Shown piece by piece: positions 55,669 to 64,000 of a stretch of DNA of 64,000 bases. The notes beneath the pieces are model-generated. The model did not search any database, had not been told where the DNA came from, and was given only the letters and a program-made list of their open reading frames with translations. How positions within the stretch are numbered: the first letter of the stretch is position 1; the number at the start of each line of letters is the position of its first letter. Position numbers and translations under genes: made by a program. Source of the stretch: Micromonospora sp. CP22 (GTDB lineage Bacteria; Actinomycetota; Actinomycetes; Mycobacteriales; Micromonosporaceae); the NCBI RefSeq assembly GCF_009712475.1, contig NZ_VCJO01000009.1, positions 62,001 to 126,000 of the forward strand, in the 5' to 3' direction.

Positions 55669-57654
55669 ATGGACACACAGGTCGCCGACACGTTGCTGGG
55701 CTCGCTGATCGACGGGCGCTACCGCATCCGCGGTCGCGTGGCCCGTGGCGGCATGGCGACCGTGTACACCGCCGTTGACGAGCGGCTCGAACGCACCGTC
55801 GCCGTCAAGATCATTCATGCCGCCCAGGGACCACCCGGTCAGGCCGGTCGACCCAGCTTCGTCGACCGGTTCACCGACGAGGCCAAGACCATCGCCCGGC
55901 TCACCCACCCCAACGTGGTGGCGGTCTACGACCAGGGCACCCACGCCGGGCGGCCCTACCTGGTGATGGAGTACGTCCGTGGTCGCACCCTGCGCGAGGT
56001 GCTGACCGAACGACGCCGGCTCAACCCGGACGAGGCGTTGGCCATCACCGAGCAGATGCTCGCGGCCATCGGCGCCGCCCACCGGGCCGGTCTGGTGCAC
56101 CGTGACGTCAAGCCGGAGAACGTGCTGGTCGCCGAGGCACCCAGCGGCGGTCCGGCCAACCTCGTCGACAGCGTGGTCAAGGTGACCGACTTCGGGTTGG
56201 CCCGGGCGGTGGAGGCGAGCACCGACCACGACAGCGGCAACCAGTTGATGGCCACCGTGGCGTACGTGGCACCGGAGCTGGTGACCGACGGCCGGGCGGA
56301 CGCGCGCACCGACGTCTACTCGACGGGCATCGTGCTGTTCGAGATGCTCACCGGTCGGGTGCCCTACGACGGTGACCGGCCGATCGACATCGCCTGGCAG
56401 CACGTCGACCGCGACGTCCCCGCACCGTCGACGCTGGTGCCCGGTCTGCCGAGGGTCCTCGACGACCTGGTCGCCCGCGCCACCCGACGCGACCCGGCGG
56501 CCCGCCCCGGTGACGCGGGCACGCTGCTGGCCGAGGTGCAGGTGGCCCGGGACAGCGTGGGCAGTTCGAACAGCCACACCGCCCTGATCACCCCGGTGAC
56601 CGACGGCCCCGCGGTGTCCCAACCGACGATGGTGGTCGCGCCCGTGCGTCCGTCCGAGCGACCGACCTGGGCGCGACTGCCGGAGGACGGCTCGCCCGCG
56701 CGTGGTCGCCGTCGGGCCGCGTCCGGCGGCGACGACCTGCGTACCCGATTGTCCGGCCTGGTCGCCCGCCTGCCCGGCCAGGGCGGCGGACGGCTCGCCG
56801 TGGCGGCGGTCGTCGTGGTGCTCGGGCTGGTGGCCGCGCTCGGTGGCTGGTGGTTCGGGGTCGGTCGGTACACCACCGCGCCGGAACTGGTGAGCATGAC
56901 CAAGGCCGAGGCGGAGGCACGGGCCTCCCAGGCGGGCTTCGACGTGGTCTACGCCGATCCTCGCTACGACGACCAGGTCCCCCGCGACGGTGTGCTGGGG
57001 CAGGATCCCGCCTCCTCCGCCAAGATCCTCAAGGGCGGCACCATCACCCTGACCCTGTCGCTCGGGCCGGAGCGCTTCGAGCTGCCGGACGTGGTCGGCA
57101 AGGAGTTCGCGCTGGCCGAGGCCGACCTGCTCAGCGCCCAGCTAGAGGTGGTGAAGGGCACCGCCCGCTACGACGACAGCCTGCCGGAGGGCGTGGTGGT
57201 GTCCACCAAACCGGAGGCGGGCAAGGAGGTCAAACCGGGCGACAAGATCACCGTCATCCTCAGCAAGGGCCGCGCCCCGATCACCGTGCCGAACCTGGTC
57301 GGCAAGAACCTCAACGACGCCCGCAACCAGATCGCGCAGCTCGGTCTGGTGCTGGTGGAGCCGACGCGCAAGCAGTCCGACAAGCCGCGTGACGAGGTGA
57401 TCGGGCAGAGCCCGGCCGACGGCAGCGGCGTGGAACGGGGGGCCCAGATCCGGCTGGAGGTCAGCGAGGGGCCGCCGCTGGTGACCGTGCCACGCGTCGT
57501 CGACCTGCCGTGCCAGCAGGCCAAGCAGGTGCTGGAGAGCCAGGGCTTCCCGGTGACGGTGCAGTTCAACCCGAACGCCGTCACCCGGTTCCAGAACCCG
57601 AACGAGAACGCCCAGGTCGCCCCGGGTACGCAGATCACCATCGGCTGCTTCTGA
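55669..57654 (+). CDS. PASTA-domain Ser/Thr protein kinase at the pknL locus
   Basis: A 661-residue receptor kinase: kinase domain (about 14-275) with the ATP lysine in VAVKII, HRDVKPENVL and DFGLA; a linker; one membrane helix (about 378-402); and four extracellular PASTA repeats (about 405-660), which bind peptidoglycan fragments in PknB/StkP kinases. M. tuberculosis PknL has no PASTA part, so this gene has the PknL position but a PknB-like sensor. TAGACT lies 8 nt before the ATG. It overlaps the next gene by one base. Confidence 0.93.
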   Translation: MDTQVADTLLGSLIDGRYRIRGRVARGGMATVYTAVDERLERTVAVKIIHAAQGPPGQAGRPSFVDRFTDEAKTIARLTHPNVVAVYDQGTHAGRPYLVMEYVRGRTLREVLTERRRLNPDEALAITEQMLAAIGAAHRAGLVHRDVKPENVLVAEAPSGGPANLVDSVVKVTDFGLARAVEASTDHDSGNQLMATVAYVAPELVTDGRADARTDVYSTGIVLFEMLTGRVPYDGDRPIDIAWQHVDRDVPAPSTLVPGLPRVLDDLVARATRRDPAARPGDAGTLLAEVQVARDSVGSSNSHTALITPVTDGPAVSQPTMVVAPVRPSERPTWARLPEDGSPARGRRRAASGGDDLRTRLSGLVARLPGQGGGRLAVAAVVVVLGLVAALGGWWFGVGRYTTAPELVSMTKAEAEARASQAGFDVVYADPRYDDQVPRDGVLGQDPASSAKILKGGTITLTLSLGPERFELPDVVGKEFALAEADLLSAQLEVVKGTARYDDSLPEGVVVSTKPEAGKEVKPGDKITVILSKGRAPITVPNLVGKNLNDARNQIAQLGLVLVEPTRKQSDKPRDEVIGQSPADGSGVERGAQIRLEVSEGPPLVTVPRVVDLPCQQAKQVLESQGFPVTVQFNPNAVTRFQNPNENAQVAPGTQITIGCF

Positions 57655-58526
57655 TGACCGCTGCGGTTCCCGGCCACCGGCCGATCGGCTCGCACACGCC
57701 CACCTCCGGTGGGCTGGCCAAGGCGGCGCTGCCGTATATCGACGCGGCCGGTTCCGAGGTGGCGCAGGTCTACGTCGGCAACTCCCGGGGCTGGGCGATG
57801 CCGGCCGGCGACCCGGTGCAGGACGAGCTGTTCCGCGACGGCTGCGCCGACCGAGGTGTCGCCGTCTACATCCACGCGTCGCTGCTGGTCAACCTGGGTT
57901 CACCGACCGCTGCGACGGTCGAGCGGTCGACCCGGACGCTGGCCCACGCGCTGCGCCGAGGTGCCGCGATCGGCGCTCGTGGGGTGGTCTTCCACGCCGG
58001 CAGCGCGGTGGACGCCGGGCACGCCGAGGCGGCCATGCGGCAGGTACGCGAGTCGCTGCTGCCGCTGCTCGACTCGGCCGCCGACGCGGGTGGGCCGATG
58101 CTGCTGGTCGAGCCGAGCGCCGGAGGCGGCCGGTCGCTGGCCAGTCGAGTGGAGCACCTCGAGCCGTACCTCGACGCGGTGGACCGGCACCCGTGGCTGG
58201 GGGTCTGCTTCGACACCTGCCACGCCTGGGCCGCCGGGCATGACCTGGCCGCCGAGGGCGGGCTGACCGCGACGCTGGACGCCCTGGTCACCGCCGTCGG
58301 AGCGGACCGGCTGCGGCTGGTGCACGCGAACGACTCGAAGGACCTGTGCGGCTCCACCCGGGACCGGCACGAGAACATCGGCAAGGGCCTGATCGGCGAG
58401 CCCGCCTTCGCCGAGCTGATGCGTCACCCGGCCACCGCCGGAGTCCCGGTGCTGGTGGAGACCCCCACCGAACGGCACGAGGGCCACGCCGCGGACATCA
58501 GCACCCTCCGCCGCCTCCTGCCCTGA
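57654..58526 (+). CDS. nfo: Endonuclease IV (AP endonuclease)
   Basis: Cuts DNA at abasic sites in base-excision repair. The 290-residue TIM barrel begins GSHTPTSGGLAKAALPYI and carries metal ligands in FHAGSAVDAGH, LVEPSAGGG (Glu), CFDTCHAWAAGHD, HANDSKDLCGS, RHENIGKGLIG and VETPTE. All nine expected metal-site groups appear present. The ATG at 57654 shares one base with the kinase stop (TGATG), so it is co-translated with the kinase. Confidence 0.95.
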   Translation: MTAAVPGHRPIGSHTPTSGGLAKAALPYIDAAGSEVAQVYVGNSRGWAMPAGDPVQDELFRDGCADRGVAVYIHASLLVNLGSPTAATVERSTRTLAHALRRGAAIGARGVVFHAGSAVDAGHAEAAMRQVRESLLPLLDSAADAGGPMLLVEPSAGGGRSLASRVEHLEPYLDAVDRHPWLGVCFDTCHAWAAGHDLAAEGGLTATLDALVTAVGADRLRLVHANDSKDLCGSTRDRHENIGKGLIGEPAFAELMRHPATAGVPVLVETPTERHEGHAADISTLRRLLP

Positions 58527-58544
58527 CCCCTGCCCTCCGGCCGT

Positions 58545-58563
58545 GCCGGTCGTTTGCACCGGC
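58545..58563. terminator. Weak hairpin between nfo and threonine aldolase gene
   Basis: GCCGGT and ACCGGC arms with a 7-base loop lie between convergent genes. The stem is short, so this is only a candidate. Confidence 0.3.
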
Positions 58564-58608
58564 CGAGCGGTGACGGGGCACGCCCGGCCAGGGCCGGGAC
58601 GACGGCGG

Positions 58609-59649
<1,041 letters not shown>

Positions 59650-59717
59650 CGGTGCCTCCCGTTGGCCATGGTCACCCCTCCGGCCGCCGCACCCGGCGGG
59701 CAGGCCGACTCCTCGGG

Positions 59718-61304
<1,587 letters not shown>

Positions 61305-62084
61305 TCACCGCGTCACGGCCGCCAGGTAAGCGCGAAACGGCTCGGACAGCTCGGCCTCGGCGAGGGCGGTCTCACCGCGCCGGGCGATGCCGGGCACCAC
61401 CGCGGCCACCGCGTCCGTGAGCCGCGTCGTCACCTCCGGGTTCGGGTCGATCCCGGAGGTGACGTGCTCGCGGCCGGCGGCGTAAACGATCTCGCGGACG
61501 CCCGCCATCGCGGCCGTCGTGCGGCAGATCGCGCAAGGTTCGCAGCTCGAGTAGACCACCGCTGCGGCCAGGTCGACCGAACCGGTCCGGCGAGCGGCGT
61601 CGCGGACCGCCGCCACCTCGCCGTGCGCCGTCGGATCCAGGTCTGAGGTGGTGGTGTTGACCCCCGCACCGATCACCACGCCGTCCTGGACGACGACGGC
61701 GGCGAACGGCGGGTGTCCGGCCACGGCGCGACGCCGCGCCAGGTCGACGGTACGGGCCAGCACGCCGGGCTCGCCCCCGAGTGCGGTGAGCGTGGAACCC
61801 ACCAGATCGGTCCCGTCGTCGGGTTCCGCCAGCTCCTGGAAGATCGTCACCGGTACGTCGGACGGGCCAGCGCGTTCGACCTCGGCGATGTACCGCGCCT
61901 GGGCCTCGTCGGCCAGCTCCAACGTCGCACGACCGGCGTCGAGGATGACGAGCCGCTCGCCGTCGGGGCCGTCGATGGCCTCCGACTCCGGCAGGCCCAG
62001 GGCGTCACGGTAGTAGGTCACCGCGGCGTCGAAGTCGGCCACGGTCAACACGACACGGAGTTGCTGTACGGAACGTGAGGTCAT
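61305..62084 (-). CDS. Partial VOC domain fused to a cytidine-deaminase-type domain
   Basis: A 259-residue product. Residues 1-75 match the N-terminal half of a VOC/glyoxalase domain (LRVVLTVADFDAAVTYYRDALGLPE). The central part is missing, and only VTIFQEL, like a VOC C-terminus, follows. From about 105 a deaminase begins, with HGEVAAV (zinc His and catalytic Glu) and SSCEPCAIC (two zinc cysteines), as in guanine or cytidine-type deaminases. The deaminase looks intact. The start at 62084 is set by TATGGT 7 nt upstream. Whether the VOC remnant still binds anything is doubtful. Confidence 0.85.
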   Translation of the reverse strand: MTSRSVQQLRVVLTVADFDAAVTYYRDALGLPESEAIDGPDGERLVILDAGRATLELADEAQARYIAEVERAGPSDVPVTIFQELAEPDDGTDLVGSTLTALGGEPGVLARTVDLARRRAVAGHPPFAAVVVQDGVVIGAGVNTTTSDLDPTAHGEVAAVRDAARRTGSVDLAAAVVYSSCEPCAICRTTAAMAGVREIVYAAGREHVTSGIDPNPEVTTRLTDAVAAVVPGIARRGETALAEAELSEPFRAYLAAVTR

Positions 62085-62091
62085 GGCACGC

Positions 62092-62122
62092 ACCATAGGA
62101 GCTGACACCGATGTCAGGGCAA
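62092..62122 (-). promoter_or_regulatory. MerR-type promoter with palindrome in a 19-bp spacer
   Basis: On the minus strand TTGCCC (62117-62122) and TATGGT (62092-62097) are separated by 19 bp, the long spacer typical of MerR-regulated promoters. A CTGACA-N4-TGTCAG palindrome (62102-62117) fills the spacer. No MerR gene is in the window. Confidence 0.65.
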
Positions 62123-62151
62123 CGGTGTGATGTGGCCGGTCACAGCCCCGG

Positions 62152-62640
62152 TCAGGGGGTGACGGCGGGGCTGGGGCTGGGCGGGTTGCCGCCGGGTTCC
62201 TCCGCGGCGATGCACCAGTCGAGCCCGTCACGGGTGACCGTGAACAGCACCGGACGGGTCGCCTTCTTCTTACCGACGGTGACCGTGACCGTGGTGCTGA
62301 CCTCCTGCCCGGACGGGCCGGGCCGGATGTCGATGATCTCGGACTTCGACACCTTGAAGTGGTCGGCGAAGTCGCCGTTCGCCTCGGTGGCGGCGGCGTC
62401 GAACGCCTCGTGCAGCACCGCGCAGAGCTGGCTGCGACCGGCCGCCACGTCCTTGGCGGCCATCGCGTCGAGGTACGCCTGGACCCGCTCGCGGGACTTC
62501 AGCATGGCCTCCTCGGCCGGTGCCCGACCGGGCTGCTCGGCCTCGTTCTCGCCACCGACGAGCCCGCAGCCGACCAGGGCGAAGGGCAGGATGGCGAGCA
62601 GCGCGGCGGTGCTCGCCGGACGCCGGTACGTGACCCGCAT
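62152..62640 (-). CDS. Predicted lipoprotein
   Basis: A 162-residue exported lipoprotein. The signal peptide (about 1-24) ends in the lipobox LVGC, so Cys25 would be lipidated after cleavage by LspA. The mature part has a helical stretch (EEAMLKSRERVQAYLDAMAAKD) and a beta-rich C-terminal part, resembling small DUF4878/NTF2-like folds, though this is uncertain. It ends with a Pro/Ser tail. GGGAGG precedes the ATG at 62640; longer upstream frames run through a repeat and are not coding. Confidence 0.82.
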   Translation of the reverse strand: MRVTYRRPASTAALLAILPFALVGCGLVGGENEAEQPGRAPAEEAMLKSRERVQAYLDAMAAKDVAAGRSQLCAVLHEAFDAAATEANGDFADHFKVSKSEIIDIRPGPSGQEVSTTVTVTVGKKKATRPVLFTVTRDGLDWCIAAEEPGGNPPSPSPAVTP

Positions 62641-62708
62641 CGTCACCTCCCTCGACGGCGGCATCGAGACACGGTCGATCGGCGAGTCTGTCACACCACC
62701 ACGATTCG

Positions 62709-62766
62709 GTGAAAGGAAGGGCCCCTTCCTAACGCCTGATGCATAGGAAGGGGCCCTTCCTTTCAC
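62709..62766. repeat. Dispersed GGAAGGGGCCCTTCC repeat, copy C (perfect hairpin)
   Basis: Perfect 22-base arms (62709-62730 and 62745-62766) surround a 14-base loop AACGCCTGATGCAT. Each arm contains an inner palindrome around GGGGCCCC or GGGCCC. It lies between two genes on the minus strand. Related copies are at 37209 and 51455. Confidence 0.95.
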
Positions 62767-62787
62767 CACAGCGGCGGGAGAAGGCCG

Positions 62788-62820
62788 GACGGGGAGGGGC
62801 CGGTGCGGCCCCTCCCCGTC
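62788..62820. terminator. Terminator hairpin after the chitinase gene
   Basis: Perfect 15-bp arms (62788-62802 and 62806-62820) with a 3-base loop lie just downstream of the chitinase stop on the minus strand. No T-run. Confidence 0.75.
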
Positions 62821-62846
62821 GGGTGGGTGATGCGTCGACCGTCGGC

Positions 62847-64000
<1,154 letters not shown>

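Noticed and set aside
62641..62769. Longer start for the lipoprotein gene
   Set aside because: The extra residues are encoded by the hairpin repeat and lie before a complete signal peptide with its own ribosome site.

Overview
The window is very GC-rich, and gene order and products point to an actinomycete of the family Micromonosporaceae, most likely Micromonospora or its relative Salinispora. The evidence is an actinobacterial division and cell-wall (dcw) cluster, MurT/GatD, an ImuB/DnaE2 mutasome, CruF/CruC/CrtD-type carotenoid genes of the kind known from Salinispora, and dispersed GGAAGGGGCCCTTCC hairpin repeats. This assignment rests on recognition and was not tested by a database search. 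No tRNA, rRNA, CRISPR array, prophage or insertion sequence was seen.

Layout. Positions 1-6.6 kb (minus strand) hold the distal dcw flank: an unknown partial gene, an unknown membrane protein, a RluD-type pseudouridine synthase, lspA, a DksA/TraR-type zinc-finger protein, a DUF167 protein, a Cys/His-rich membrane protein, divIVA, a YggT protein and sepF. From 6.7 to 22.9 kb (minus strand) runs the dcw cluster, read from mraZ: mraZ-rsmH-ftsL-like-ftsI-murE-murF-mraY-ftsW-murG-murC-ftsQ-ftsZ-yggS. murD, normally between mraY and ftsW, is absent, and a perfect 32-bp palindrome lies in its place. Three 60-bp repeats separate murG from murC. Divergent from mraZ, murT-gatD and a TVP38-type membrane gene run on the plus strand.

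From 26 to 29 kb lies leuS, preceded by a leucine attenuator with an LLL leader peptide. From 29.3 to 34.2 kb is a MoxR-DUF58-transglutaminase operon. From 34.3 to 45.6 kb are DUF3040, dinB, a phosphodiesterase with a repeat inside its reading frame, a methyltransferase, dnaE2, imuB, an unrelated membrane gene on the opposite strand, imuA' and a HEPN-like gene with an SOS-like box far upstream. From 46.1 to 51.5 kb are ybaK and a carotenoid block (crtA-like, GNAT, cruF, cruC, crtD).

From 51.6 to 61.1 kb the genes (CDP-alcohol transferase, metF-type reductase, XRE regulator, polyprenyl synthase, Rv2175c-type protein, PASTA kinase, endonuclease IV, threonine aldolase, class II DAHP synthase) partly follow the Mycobacterium tuberculosis order around Rv2172c-Rv2178c. 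The end holds a VOC-deaminase fusion, a lipoprotein and the 3' part of a secreted GH18 chitinase.

The dcw genes are tightly coupled by ATGA, GTGA and TGATG overlaps and jointly make, flip and cross-link lipid II at the septum; MurT/GatD amidate it. The carotenoid genes together with the polyprenyl synthase suggest a glycosylated C40 pigment. Several genes have a TANNNT box 6-8 nt before the start codon, suggesting leaderless transcripts.
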